Counted from the stretch's first letter, positions 44,137-53,778 are shown. The stretch: 64,000 nucleotides of DNA from an uncultured Bacteroidota bacterium (GCA_902598305.1 CACKBL010000001.1:62001-126000); one strand, 5' to 3'. The notes: a model not told the origin generated them from the letters alone. Numbers and translations are program-made.

Positions 44137-45252
44137 TTGATTAAATTCTCTGCACATTATCATAAAAAAGCTAAGAAATGGTATATAAAACATTACTATG
44201 GAAGCACATTTATTGGGAAAAAAAATAATAAAAATGGAGAATTGGTAAGGAGATATAAACAGAAATATAAGTTTGAGTACTTAGATTTAGATTGGAATGA
44301 AAATCCACTTACAGTGGAGGAAAAAGATACTAATCAAAAAACAGAAAACTTATTAAATCAAAAAATTCAATTTTTAAAACATCAGGAACTGCTTAGAAGT
44401 AAAGAAAATACAAAGAAACTGTTTTTTCCATGGGCCTACAATTTCATTGAAGAAGCCAAAAAAATGGCTAAACCCACTAATTTAAGGCCTGTAATTGACC
44501 ATTTCTTAGCATTTTCCTCCGAGAAACTTTTGTTTAGCGACATAAATGAACGATTATGCAGTGAATTTAAAATATATCTAACAGAAGCTCCTCTTTCCCC
44601 TAGAGGAATTTTAAAAGCCTCAACTACAAAACAATATTTCGATCATTTTAAGTATATCATAAAAGTTTGCTTTTTGAAAAAGTTTATAGACGAAAACTTT
44701 AGTAAAGGAATTTTTTTAAAAAGCCATAATATTGATTTACAAGATTTTATAAGTATAAATGAAATAAAAGATTTAATAAAATCAAAGGCAACTCATCCTT
44801 CGATTAGTAATGGGTTTTTATTTGGCTGTTTAACAGGCTTAGGCGAAAAAGAATTAAAGGAGCTGGAATGGTTAGATTTTGAGCTTATTAATGATGTTTA
44901 TTTTATAAATTTAAATAGAAAAAATAAAATCTATAAATTAAGGATATCTCAAATTGCAATTGATTTTATTGGAAAACCACTAAAGGTTAGAGGCAAAGTG
45001 TTTTTTAAACTTAAATCAACGTATTATACGAACCTTAAATTAAAAGAATGGTTAAATTCTTGTAATATTTTTAAAAAAATAACATTTAAATCTTGTAAAT
45101 ATACTTTTGCCGCAAACTATATGCTAGAGTCTGAGGGTTTTAATGAACTATTAAATAATTCTAAACCCTCGTTTGACAATTTATCAAAAATACTTGGTCA
45201 CAAGGATTTATATTTTACTAAAAAGTTTGTTGACAGAATTAATTTTAAATAG
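44137..45252 (+). CDS. Tyrosine-recombinase/integrase homologue lacking catalytic residues
   Basis: A 371-residue protein with the domain layout of a Bacteroidota phage-type integrase: N-terminal arm-binding part (FSAHYHKKAKKWYIKHYY), SAM-like core-binding domain (about 100-200), and a catalytic-domain fold (about 205-371, TGLGEKELKELEWLDFE). The catalytic positions are changed: the first Arg (TGLR) is Gly236; HxxR is KSCK (Lys318, Lys321); the nucleophile Tyr is Phe364. Only the H of LGHKD (His355) and nearby Lys remain. The gene is full length, without frameshift. TTG is the only start candidate. It is probably an inactive DNA-binding descendant. Confidence 0.85.
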   Translation: MIKFSAHYHKKAKKWYIKHYYGSTFIGKKNNKNGELVRRYKQKYKFEYLDLDWNENPLTVEEKDTNQKTENLLNQKIQFLKHQELLRSKENTKKLFFPWAYNFIEEAKKMAKPTNLRPVIDHFLAFSSEKLLFSDINERLCSEFKIYLTEAPLSPRGILKASTTKQYFDHFKYIIKVCFLKKFIDENFSKGIFLKSHNIDLQDFISINEIKDLIKSKATHPSISNGFLFGCLTGLGEKELKELEWLDFELINDVYFINLNRKNKIYKLRISQIAIDFIGKPLKVRGKVFFKLKSTYYTNLKLKEWLNSCNIFKKITFKSCKYTFAANYMLESEGFNELLNNSKPSFDNLSKILGHKDLYFTKKFVDRINFK

Positions 45253-45347
45253 TTCTTAAATAAGCTTTGGGTTAATAATTATTTAATGCTAAAATCTTTA
45301 TTGTTAATACATTAGATATAATATATTTTTTTTAAATTAGCTTTCCT

Positions 45348-45527
45348 ATGATTAAAAGAAAGCTAGAATATTATCATTTTCCAGAAGGAGTAAAGTCAAT
45401 GTTTATAAACGGTAAATATTATTCTAGAAAAAAGTTTATTGAAGCCAGATCAAAAGAGTTAAGGGCTAAAAAGCAATTACGAGACAAAAATGGACGATTT
45501 ACAAGAATATTAGAATCTCCAAAATGA
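45348..45527 (+). CDS. Small basic 59-residue protein
   Basis: ATG 45348 to TGA 45525-45527. It reads MIKRKLEYYHFPEGVKSMFI at the start and ends KKQLRDKNGRFTRILESPK, with about one third Lys/Arg. The RDKNGRF stretch occurs in various small phage- or element-associated proteins. It follows the recombinase homologue and may be part of the same element. No family is claimed. Confidence 0.55.
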   Translation: MIKRKLEYYHFPEGVKSMFINGKYYSRKKFIEARSKELRAKKQLRDKNGRFTRILESPK

Positions 45528-45528
45528 A

Positions 45529-45948
45529 TTATTCTTTAAAAAACTCTTCCTTACTTATTTCGAATCCAATAATTTTAGTAGCTCCTCCTGAAAAGAAGAA
45601 GTCTAAAAATCCCCTTTCATTTAATCCAATAGGAATTCTTTCTGGTGACTCGTAATATCGTTTAAGATTATGATATTGATACACAAAATGACCCACTGGT
45701 AGGTCTTCGATTTCAAACTCTTGAAAAGCCCTTACATAAACATGCGTTATGTAGTGCCTTCCACCATCTCTTAATGTTAGGATTATATCTTCATTTAAGG
45801 TGTTTGAAACTAAAAGTGATGCATTAGTTAATTTATTTATTTGCTCAACAGGATATTTCTTCTTAAATATTTTTTGTCCAGTAAGTGGCCTTTGTGAAAA
45901 TGAAAAAAAACCAATTAAAAATGCACCAATTATAAATAAATTTTTCAT
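45529..45948 (-). CDS. Hypothetical secreted protein
   Basis: A 139-residue protein, signal peptide MKNLFIIGAFLIGFFSFSQ. The mature part includes QKIFKKKYPVEQINKLTNASLLVSNTLNEDIILTLRDGGRHYITHVYVRAFQEFEIEDLPVGHFVYQYHNLKRYY, a beta-sandwich-like pattern. No family recognised. It converges on the small basic gene with one base between stops. Confidence 0.5.
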   Translation of the reverse strand: MKNLFIIGAFLIGFFSFSQRPLTGQKIFKKKYPVEQINKLTNASLLVSNTLNEDIILTLRDGGRHYITHVYVRAFQEFEIEDLPVGHFVYQYHNLKRYYESPERIPIGLNERGFLDFFFSGGATKIIGFEISKEEFFKE

Positions 45949-45995
45949 CTATATTTAATATATAACTGCCCTTAAAATTACGAAATTATTTATTT

Positions 45996-47123
45996 TCAAT
46001 CTATCGTAAACTTATAAATAGTGGAAGATTTATATGTTTCTGTTGGTAATAAATAAACATTTGGAAAACTTTGATTATTAGGAGAATCTGGATAATGTTG
46101 TGTTTCAAGTGCAAATGATTCACGATACAAAAACCTCTTCCCATATTTTCCAATATCAGAACCATCCATAAAGTTTCCCCCATAAAATTGTATTCCAGGT
46201 TCAGTAGTAAAAATTTCCATTCTAATCCCTTTGGTGGGTTCCAAAACAGATGCAGCAAGAGATAGTGTATCTTGATGTGGATTATTTAAAATAAAATTAT
46301 GGTCGTATCCACCTCCATAAAAAATTTGCTCGTCACCAGAGTCAATTTCTGCGCCAATTGGTTTAGGGGTTCTAAAATCAAATGGAGAGTCATCAACAGG
46401 TTTTTTCTCGCCTAAAGGTATGAGGGTTGAATCTACGGGAGTAAAAAAATCTGAATTTAATTTTAAAATGTGATTATTTATTGTACCGCTACCCTCTCCA
46501 GCTAAATTGAAAAAAGAGTGATTAGTGAGATTAATTGGTGTTTTCTTGTCTGTTGTGGCGTTGTAAGATATCTCAAGTTGGCTATCTACCAGTTGATATG
46601 TTAATTCAACATTCAAATTACCCGGATATCCCATCTCTCCATCTTCAGAATATAAGCTCATGACAATTTTTTCTTTAGCTAATGAAACTAAGTTCCAAAT
46701 TTTATTATGAAAGCCATTTGGGCCACCATGGAGATGATTTACTCCATTATTTACCGGAAGTTTATATTTTTTATTGTCCAATAAAAAAACACCTTTAGAG
46801 ATTCTATTCGCATAACGACCAATAGTTGCTCCATGATAGGGTTCATTGGCTTTTAGATAGTCATCAATAGATTTAAAACCTAAAACCACATCCTGAGGGT
46901 TTCCAAATCTGTCTTGAACAATCAGGGATACAATTCTCGCTCCATAATTTGTTACAAATACTTTTAAATTTTCGTTCTCTATGAGAAAAAGATCTGTTTT
47001 CTGACCCCCTATTGAAGTTTGAAAATTAGTTTTATCTAAAACTTGATAATTTTCCATTTTATTTTTACAAAATACAAATAGAAATGAAAATAAAACTACA
47101 TAGGTTTTAAAAATTGCTCCCAT
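45996..47123 (-). CDS. Aldose 1-epimerase (mutarotase), lipoprotein
   Basis: Interconverts alpha and beta anomers of sugars such as galactose. The 375-residue product begins at ATG 47123 (MGAIFKTYVVLFSFLFVFC, lipobox Cys19); a longer frame to 47252 would overlap the divergent GH20. Family motifs: VFVTNYGARIVSLIVQD, DVVLGFKSIDDYL, YHGATIGRYANRISKG, LHGGPNGFHNKIWNL, INLTNHSFFNLAGE (His), DSPFDFRTPKPIG, YGGGYDHNFILN, FTTEPGIQFYGGNFMDGSD, ESFALETQHYPDSPN. It is membrane-anchored outside the cytoplasm, probably serving the sugar locus. Divergent from GH20 with 55 bases between starts. Confidence 0.93.
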   Translation of the reverse strand: MGAIFKTYVVLFSFLFVFCKNKMENYQVLDKTNFQTSIGGQKTDLFLIENENLKVFVTNYGARIVSLIVQDRFGNPQDVVLGFKSIDDYLKANEPYHGATIGRYANRISKGVFLLDNKKYKLPVNNGVNHLHGGPNGFHNKIWNLVSLAKEKIVMSLYSEDGEMGYPGNLNVELTYQLVDSQLEISYNATTDKKTPINLTNHSFFNLAGEGSGTINNHILKLNSDFFTPVDSTLIPLGEKKPVDDSPFDFRTPKPIGAEIDSGDEQIFYGGGYDHNFILNNPHQDTLSLAASVLEPTKGIRMEIFTTEPGIQFYGGNFMDGSDIGKYGKRFLYRESFALETQHYPDSPNNQSFPNVYLLPTETYKSSTIYKFTID

Positions 47124-47178
47124 AATAAAATAGTTTTTTAATAAACGAATACTTTGAAATTTTATAGTTTTGAAATTA

Positions 47179-48807
47179 ATGAAAAAAAACAACAGCCACT
47201 TAAAACTGAAATTATTCTTTTTTTTGTTACTCCTATTCAATTTTAGTTGCAATAATCAAAAATCAATAAAATATTACCCAGAAATTCAGATTATTCCATC
47301 ACCAAAACAATTAATAAAGAATAAGGATAATGAAGCATTGGAACTAAAAAACACTATATCTGTTTTTATTCAAGGTCAAGATTCTAAAAAGTTTTTTGAT
47401 TTATTTGCCAACGATTTAAAAATAATTTTCTCTCAAAATTTAAATTTCAAGAAATCAGATAACGTGGACTCTGATATAAGCTTTATTATTGACAATAGCT
47501 TAAGTAATGAGGATTATAAAATCGAAATTGACAAAAACGTAATTGTTACCGGAGGGTCATATAATGCAATCTCAATGGCAAAATCCTCACTGATTCAAAT
47601 GATTAAATTAAAGGGTAATAAAACTATTATTTTACCCAAATCAAAAATTTTTGATATGCCAGATTCCTCATACAGAGGTTTAATGATTGACCTTTCTAGG
47701 ATGTGGCACAGCCTAGAATCAATACGCAATGTTATTGACTTAGCTAGTTTCTATAAAATTAAATATCTTCAACTTCATTTATCTGATGACCAAGCCTTTG
47801 TTTTTCCTACCGACTCTTTTCCAAACTTACCAACACCTGACAGACCATATACTAAAAAAGATTTTGTTGAATTAGTTGAGTATGCGAAAATTAGAGGTGT
47901 TACTATTGTTCCTGAAATAGACGTTCCGGGTCATTCTAGGCAATTTATTGAAACATATCCAAAAATTTTTGATGTGAATAATGGAATTAAAAAGTCTAAT
48001 GTTATAAATATTGCTAATGAAAAAGTATATAAAGCGCTTGATCAAATTATTGCTGAGGTTGCTGAAGTCTTTTACAACTCTCCTTTCATTCATATGGGTG
48101 CAGACGAAGCTAAATTAGATTTTTACAAAAATGTAAAAGAGGTAAAATCCTTTATGAACAAAAATAAATTAGGTGATGATGTTCATGAATTATATAGATA
48201 TTTTATTGTTAGAATCAACGAAATTGTAAAAAAATACGATAAACAGATGTTAGTATGGGAGGGTTTTAGAAAAGAAGGAAAAATCCAAATACCAAAAGAC
48301 ATAATTGTTTTTGAATTTGAAACACTTTATAATCACCCAAAAAATCTTATTGAAGATGGATATACCATTGTAAATACCTCATGGACTCCTCTATATGCAG
48401 TTTATGGGGGAGTTAAAAACAAAATGGCTCAAAGGGCTGTGTGGTCTCCTGAAAGGATATTTAAATGGAACAAATGGAGGTGGGAACATTTTTCTAAAAG
48501 CGTCCCTGGATATAAACCAATACAATTAAAAGAAACTCCTCAAGTTATCGGTGGTCAAATGTGCTCTTGGGAGCAATCTGGAGAGGCCGAAATACCTGTA
48601 CTTCGCAAAAGACTTCCTGTTTTTTCAGAAAGAGTATGGAATAATAAACCCAGTAAGTCTTTTGAAGAAATTTTTTCAACAATTGAAAGGACAGACAAAA
48701 TTTTATCCTTAATTATCAATGACAATAGACAAGATTCCATTCTAATTGGTTATAATTTTAGGAAAGATGGGTGTTTATGGTGTGACTCTTCCAAAGAAGT
48801 TGATTAA
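47179..48807 (+). CDS. GH20 beta-N-acetylhexosaminidase, lipoprotein (1 of 3)
   Basis: Removes terminal beta-linked GlcNAc or GalNAc by substrate-assisted catalysis. The 542-residue protein starts at ATG 47179 (lipobox LFNFSC, Cys24). The N-terminal GH20b-like domain (about 30-160) precedes the TIM barrel: YRGLMIDLSRMWHSLESIRNVIDLASFYKIKYLQLHLSDD (165-204), VPEIDVPGHS, and HMGADEA with Asp309-Glu310, the acid/base pair. The 60433-62073 enzyme is a close paralogue. A TAGTTTTG box (47165-47172) resembles a -7 element. Confidence 0.93.
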   Translation: MKKNNSHLKLKLFFFLLLLFNFSCNNQKSIKYYPEIQIIPSPKQLIKNKDNEALELKNTISVFIQGQDSKKFFDLFANDLKIIFSQNLNFKKSDNVDSDISFIIDNSLSNEDYKIEIDKNVIVTGGSYNAISMAKSSLIQMIKLKGNKTIILPKSKIFDMPDSSYRGLMIDLSRMWHSLESIRNVIDLASFYKIKYLQLHLSDDQAFVFPTDSFPNLPTPDRPYTKKDFVELVEYAKIRGVTIVPEIDVPGHSRQFIETYPKIFDVNNGIKKSNVINIANEKVYKALDQIIAEVAEVFYNSPFIHMGADEAKLDFYKNVKEVKSFMNKNKLGDDVHELYRYFIVRINEIVKKYDKQMLVWEGFRKEGKIQIPKDIIVFEFETLYNHPKNLIEDGYTIVNTSWTPLYAVYGGVKNKMAQRAVWSPERIFKWNKWRWEHFSKSVPGYKPIQLKETPQVIGGQMCSWEQSGEAEIPVLRKRLPVFSERVWNNKPSKSFEEIFSTIERTDKILSLIINDNRQDSILIGYNFRKDGCLWCDSSKEVD

Positions 48808-49518
48808 TCAAAACTGAAAAACATCTTTTGTGTTGTATGAGTCCTTGTTTTTTTGGTTATTGATCAAAGTGTTTTCCTTAAAACCAAACAGAAAAGCACC
48901 TTTTCGAGAGTTAGATTTATCCTTTAGATTAGTTTTTTCAAGTATGTTTAAAGAAAGGATTTTCTTTCTAAAATTTCTTGAATCAAATTTAGTGTTGTAA
49001 ATACTTTCGTAAAGAGTTTGTAATTGTGGAAGGGTGAATAATTTAGGAAGTAACTCAAATCCCAGAGGTTGGTCTTTGGCAATTCTTTTGAGCTCACTTA
49101 ATGAATCATTAACCATCTCTTTGTGATCCAAAAATAATTCAGGTAACTCATTAAGAGCAAACCATTTTGCATCTTTATTTTCTACCTTTTTAAGACTAAG
49201 TTCATCAACTCTAATTAAACTAAAATAAACTATTGAAATAACTCTTTCCAAGGGATCTCTATCTAATTCTCCGTATGTTTTTAGCTGCTTTAAATAAATG
49301 TTCTCTAAGCCGGTTAATTTGAAAAGTACATCATTAGCAGTGTTATCTAGTGACAAATCATTTCCAATAACTTCGCCAACTAAAGACCATGCTCCTTTAT
49401 GAGGATTTACTTTCCTTCTCCATAACAATAAGTTTAATTTCTCTGAATCAAAACCAAAAATCACACAGTCTATAGCTACTGTAATTTCTTGACTGTTACT
49501 ATACTTAGAATTTTTCAA
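48808..49518 (-). CDS. Nudix/winged-helix transcriptional regulator (NrtR/AraR-like)
   Basis: A 236-residue protein with an N-terminal Nudix domain (ITVAIDCVIFGFDSEKLNLLLWRRKVNPHKGAWSLVGEVIGNDLSLDNTANDVLFKLTGL) and a C-terminal winged-helix DNA-binding part (FELLPKLFTLPQLQTLYESIYNTKFDSRNFRKKILSLNILE). The Nudix box lacks the catalytic REUxEE residues, as in NrtR-type regulators, where the domain senses a ligand. NrtR relatives regulate sugar or NAD genes in Bacteroidota; here the gene sits inside the glycoside-hydrolase locus and is divergent from the GH5-like gene. Its stop abuts the GH20 stop. Confidence 0.88.
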   Translation of the reverse strand: MKNSKYSNSQEITVAIDCVIFGFDSEKLNLLLWRRKVNPHKGAWSLVGEVIGNDLSLDNTANDVLFKLTGLENIYLKQLKTYGELDRDPLERVISIVYFSLIRVDELSLKKVENKDAKWFALNELPELFLDHKEMVNDSLSELKRIAKDQPLGFELLPKLFTLPQLQTLYESIYNTKFDSRNFRKKILSLNILEKTNLKDKSNSRKGAFLFGFKENTLINNQKNKDSYNTKDVFQF

Positions 49519-49561
49519 AATAAAGTTTTAAAATGTTAATATAAATAATAATTTTTAATTA

Positions 49562-49720
49562 ACTAACATACGGATAATCAGCTAATTGGTTAGTATAAAA
49601 ACTTTAATTATTAAATATTGGATTAAAATTGATTTTCAGCTAAATTTAATTATTTGAGATAAATCCATTTAATTATTGTCTTATTCAAAGTTTTTAAATA
49701 GATTGTAAAAAAACTAACAT
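49562..49720. promoter_or_regulatory. Possible operator half-sites between regulator and GH5-like gene
   Basis: The 203-base divergent gap has three ACTAAC half-sites: 49562-49567 and 49589-49594 as an inverted pair 21 bases apart, and 49713-49718 in direct orientation just before the GH5-like ATG. The 8-mer ACTAACAT occurs twice. The motif is short and the region AT-rich. Its link to the regulator next door is an inference. Confidence 0.3.
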
Positions 49721-49721
49721 T

Positions 49722-50951
49722 ATGGAACTATTTACCAGAATAACCTTGTCATCATTCATTTTGCTTTTACTTTCATGTAATACCAATATTGAAAAAAAAG
49801 ATTTAAGATGGTCCAAGAATAAAATACAGAATTGGTATGACAACCAACCTTGGCTTGTTGGTACTAATTTTATTACAAGCTCATCCATCAATCAACTTGA
49901 ATTCTGGCAGGAAGAAAGTTTTGATATTGATTTAATTGAAAAAGAATTAAAACTATCTGCAAGCATTGGAATGAATACACATCGCGTGTTTTTGCATGAT
50001 TTACTCTGGAAACAAGATTCGATTGGTTTTTTGAAAAGGATAGATAAGTTTTTAGACATCGCCAACAAAAACGGTATCAAAACAATGCTTGTTTTTTTTG
50101 ATGATGTATGGCATCCATATCCAAAACTTGGTAAACAACCAGAACCAATCCCACATATTCACAATTCTGGTTGGGTCCAATCGCCTGGAGTTGAAATTTT
50201 AACTAATATAAATAGACACGACGAACTTGAAGGATATGTCAAAGGTATTGTTTCAAACTTTAAAGATGATGAAAGAGTTTTATGCTGGGATTTGTATAAT
50301 GAACCATCACAGCACAACGGAGCCCCAAGAGTTTCAAAAGAGAGGGTTTTTGAAATATACAAAAATATTGGAATTACTCTAACAGAAGAGGAATTGCCTC
50401 TTTACTACAGAGACAAAATGGAACCAACTGGGAAGGAAAAAAGGAAATATACTCTACCGCTATTAGAGAAAACATTTGGATGGGTTAGAGAACTTAATCC
50501 TTCACAACCAATAACAGTCGGAATATTCGACCACAGTATACCTTGGGATAAATTTGAAAATCTTCTTCCACTTGAGCAGCTCATATTAAAAAACTCTGAT
50601 TTTATTTCATATCACGGATATGATAATCTTGAAGTTGAAATTAGTAGAATAAACCAGCTTAAAGTTTATGGAAGACCCATTGTTTGTACTGAATACGTTG
50701 CAAGAGAAAATGGAAATATTTTAGAAAATATGCTACCCCTTTTCAAAGAAAACCGGATAGGAGCATACAACTGGGGTTTTGTCTCTGGGAAAACAAATAC
50801 AATTTATCCTTGGAAGAGTTGGGATTCAACTTACACCGGACCTCCTAAAAAGTGGCACCATGACATTTTTTATCCAAACGGAGAACCATTTTCAAACGAG
50901 GAAGTTGAATTGATTAAAAATTTAACTGAATCTGTAAATGGGGCTGATTAA
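49722..50951 (+). CDS. GH5-like (cellulase-fold) glycosidase, lipoprotein
   Basis: A 409-residue lipoprotein (signal ending LLLLSC, Cys19) with a TIM-barrel glycosidase. Acid/base Glu194 is in CWDLYNEPSQH and the nucleophile candidate Glu324 in GRPIVCTEYVARENG, the clan GH-A arrangement. FQ-type subfamily cannot be told; xylanase or mannanase annotations of relatives are weak. It begins the main plus-strand glycosidase operon: the GH2 gene follows 3 bases later. Confidence 0.85.
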   Translation: MELFTRITLSSFILLLLSCNTNIEKKDLRWSKNKIQNWYDNQPWLVGTNFITSSSINQLEFWQEESFDIDLIEKELKLSASIGMNTHRVFLHDLLWKQDSIGFLKRIDKFLDIANKNGIKTMLVFFDDVWHPYPKLGKQPEPIPHIHNSGWVQSPGVEILTNINRHDELEGYVKGIVSNFKDDERVLCWDLYNEPSQHNGAPRVSKERVFEIYKNIGITLTEEELPLYYRDKMEPTGKEKRKYTLPLLEKTFGWVRELNPSQPITVGIFDHSIPWDKFENLLPLEQLILKNSDFISYHGYDNLEVEISRINQLKVYGRPIVCTEYVARENGNILENMLPLFKENRIGAYNWGFVSGKTNTIYPWKSWDSTYTGPPKKWHHDIFYPNGEPFSNEEVELIKNLTESVNGAD

Positions 50952-50954
50952 ATA

Positions 50955-53765
50955 ATGAGATATTTTTTGCTTATAATATTGGGAATGAGTTTTGCTACAG
51001 GACAAATCCCTTTACCAGAACACCCTAGACCCGATTTTAAAAGACCGCAGTGGATTAATTTGAATGGTACTTGGGAATTTAAATTCGATTCAAATGACAT
51101 TGGTATTTCGAATAATTGGTTCAACTCCAAAACTAAATTTGAGAAGGAAATTAATGTTCCTTTTCCATGGGGTTCTAAACTTTCACAATTAAATGATGAA
51201 GCCGATATCGGATGGTATAAAAAAAAAATAATTGTACCTGAAAATTGGAAATCAAAAAAAACATATCTAACAATTGGCGCCTCTGACTGGGAAACAAGTA
51301 TTTGGCTTGATGGTCAATTCATTGGTAGTCACCAAGGTGGATATGTCCCCTTCTCATTTGATTTAACTCCCTTTTTGAATTACGGAAAGACTCAAAATCT
51401 TGTTATAAGAGTAGATGATGATGCTGGAGATCCAAGAAAATTTAAACGAGGATATGCATTATATGGAAAACAGGGTTATGGAAACGCAAGAGGTATATGG
51501 CAAACTATATATCTTGAAGCTAGAGGTAATAATTTTATTGATGCTGTTCATTTCACACCTGATATTGATAATAAGAAAGTAAATATCAAAGCTTATCTCG
51601 ATAAACATGCAACTAAGGAATTGTCTTTAAATATTAAAATTAAAACTGAAAACGGATTTATTGAAAAGAAAACAAGTATCAAAACAGGCCAGCTAAAAAT
51701 GAGTTTTGATATAGATATTCAGGAAATGAGATTATGGACCTTAGATGATCCTTATTTATATGAAGTTGAAGTTAAGCTTGATAACGACATTGTAGAATCT
51801 TATTTTGGAATGCGTAAAATTTCTACAATGAATTTACCAGGCACTGAGCATCCATATGTTGCTTTAAATAATAAACCAATATACCTTCAATTAGCTTTAG
51901 ATCAGTCATATCACCCTGATGGATATTATACGTTCCCAACTGATAATTTTATGAAAGAAGAAATTCTCAGGAGTAAATCAATTGGATTAAACGGGATAAG
52001 AGTACATATAAAGTTAGAAGTTCCAAGAAAATTATATTGGGCAGACAAATTGGGAATTTTAGTAGTTGAAGATCTACCAAACTCATGGGGGGAACCAGAT
52101 AAATTTATGAGGAATGAGTCTGAATATACATTAGAAGAAATGATCAAAAGAGATTACAATCATCCCTCAATATTTTCTTGGGTTATTTTCAACGAACAAT
52201 GGGGTTTAAAAACAAAAGATGAAAATAATAATGAAAATATTCTTCCTGAGACATATAATTGGGTAACATCTATGTATTATAAAGCAAAGGGTTTAGACCA
52301 ATCAAGATTGATTGAGGACAATTCGCTTTGCTGCGGAGGCTTACACACTGCTACAGATTTAAACTCATGGCACGCCTATTTACCTGGATATGATTGGGAA
52401 GACTATTTAAAAGATCAGGTTGAAAAAAACTTTAAAGGTGGAAATCATTTATATTATAATGGATTCAAACAAGAGAATCAGCCTTTTTTAAACTCTGAAT
52501 GTGGTAATGTTTGGGGATACAGTGGAAGCACTGGAGATGTAGATTGGAGTTATGATTACCATAGAATGATGAATAGCTTTAGAAAATTTCCTGAAGTCGC
52601 TGGTTGGCTATACACTGAACATCATGATGTCATAAATGAATGGAATGGGTACTGGAAATATGACAGAAGTGAGAAAGATACAGGATTAAACAATATATTT
52701 AATGGTATGAGTTTAAATGACTTACACTCATATGTTTATGTATCTAATGGTGGTGATATAACCCGGACTGTTAAGGGTAATGAAAATATAGAAATACCAA
52801 TCTATCTGTCTTCAATGACTAATAAAAATTATGGTAACGAACTATTCTTACATTATCAAATGCTTCACTTAGACTACGTGGGAATTGAAAAGGAAATTGA
52901 TAAAGGAGTACTAAAGATTGACTATTCTCCTTGGATGAACAAATCCGTCTCCCCTATCGAAATAAAGACCTCTAAATACTCTGGACTATCAAAGATTAAT
53001 TTTACTCTTAAAAACAAAGAAGGAAAAATTATTCATAGAAACTTTATGCATTTGGTTGTAAAATCAGAAATTAAAATACCAAAGACATTCGTTTACTCAA
53101 TACCTGTAGAGGAATACTCGTCATCTAAATGGAGTAAAAGGAAATGGGAGGTGCTAGATGGGCTTAAAGTAAATGGAACAGGTAAAGGCTTTTTTGAATT
53201 TAAAATATCAGTTCCGTCAAATTTAGACTTGGCTGGCAACAAAGAAGCTTACTTCATTGTTGAGGCGTCATCTAAGCGACTTTATGACAAAGACAAGGAA
53301 AAAGAATATGATGAAACAGGAATCGACTATATGAGAGGTTCAAAGGTTAGTCCCCACAAAAATCCAAATTCTTATCCAATGACAGATGAAATAATGTTTC
53401 CTTCCGAAATTAATATATCAATTAACGATAAAAGAAAATTAAAAAAAATTTTAGTTGATGATCCTGCTGACCACAGAGGAATTCTATCTTGGCATAATCA
53501 AAAAATATATTCACCTAAGATAAAAGATAAGGATTATTGGGAAAGACCAGAAGAGGAAAGGCCATTTCTGAAAGAGGCTGGGTCATATGGATACTTGGTA
53601 AAGATTCCAGTCTCTGGGGATGAATTAATCGAATCTAAAAAAAATGGATTCATAAAAGTTATTCTTGAAACAACTGGCGAAGGCGGAATGGCTATTTACG
53701 GAAAAGATTTTGGACGTTATCCATTTGACCCATCATTAGTAATTATAAAAAAAGTAGAATTATAA
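50955..53765 (+). CDS. GH2-family glycosidase (beta-galactosidase/glucuronidase-like)
   Basis: A 936-residue secreted enzyme (signal MRYFLLIILGMSFATGQ). A jelly-roll sugar-binding domain (RPQWINLNGTWEFKFDSND...GWYKKKIIVPENW...WLDGQFIGSHQGGYVPFSFDLTPFL) leads to an Ig-like domain and TIM barrel with acid/base Glu414 in SWVIFNEQWG and nucleophile candidate Glu515 in FLNSECGNVWG. Residues after about 620 form accessory beta domains of unknown role. The specific sugar (galactose, glucuronate, mannose) cannot be decided. Three bases from the upstream gene and 13 from the next. Confidence 0.9.
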   Translation: MRYFLLIILGMSFATGQIPLPEHPRPDFKRPQWINLNGTWEFKFDSNDIGISNNWFNSKTKFEKEINVPFPWGSKLSQLNDEADIGWYKKKIIVPENWKSKKTYLTIGASDWETSIWLDGQFIGSHQGGYVPFSFDLTPFLNYGKTQNLVIRVDDDAGDPRKFKRGYALYGKQGYGNARGIWQTIYLEARGNNFIDAVHFTPDIDNKKVNIKAYLDKHATKELSLNIKIKTENGFIEKKTSIKTGQLKMSFDIDIQEMRLWTLDDPYLYEVEVKLDNDIVESYFGMRKISTMNLPGTEHPYVALNNKPIYLQLALDQSYHPDGYYTFPTDNFMKEEILRSKSIGLNGIRVHIKLEVPRKLYWADKLGILVVEDLPNSWGEPDKFMRNESEYTLEEMIKRDYNHPSIFSWVIFNEQWGLKTKDENNNENILPETYNWVTSMYYKAKGLDQSRLIEDNSLCCGGLHTATDLNSWHAYLPGYDWEDYLKDQVEKNFKGGNHLYYNGFKQENQPFLNSECGNVWGYSGSTGDVDWSYDYHRMMNSFRKFPEVAGWLYTEHHDVINEWNGYWKYDRSEKDTGLNNIFNGMSLNDLHSYVYVSNGGDITRTVKGNENIEIPIYLSSMTNKNYGNELFLHYQMLHLDYVGIEKEIDKGVLKIDYSPWMNKSVSPIEIKTSKYSGLSKINFTLKNKEGKIIHRNFMHLVVKSEIKIPKTFVYSIPVEEYSSSKWSKRKWEVLDGLKVNGTGKGFFEFKISVPSNLDLAGNKEAYFIVEASSKRLYDKDKEKEYDETGIDYMRGSKVSPHKNPNSYPMTDEIMFPSEINISINDKRKLKKILVDDPADHRGILSWHNQKIYSPKIKDKDYWERPEEERPFLKEAGSYGYLVKIPVSGDELIESKKNGFIKVILETTGEGGMAIYGKDFGRYPFDPSLVIIKKVEL

Positions 53766-53778
53766 TAAATTTTTAGAT

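Noticed and set aside
45253-45347. Search for a duplicate of the tRNA-Arg 3' end downstream of the recombinase homologue
   Set aside because: No such copy was seen by eye, so I do not claim an intact element.
46001-46258. 85-codon minus frame overlapping the aldose epimerase
   Set aside because: Out-of-frame shadow of the epimerase C-terminus; not a frameshift, since the epimerase frame is intact to its end.
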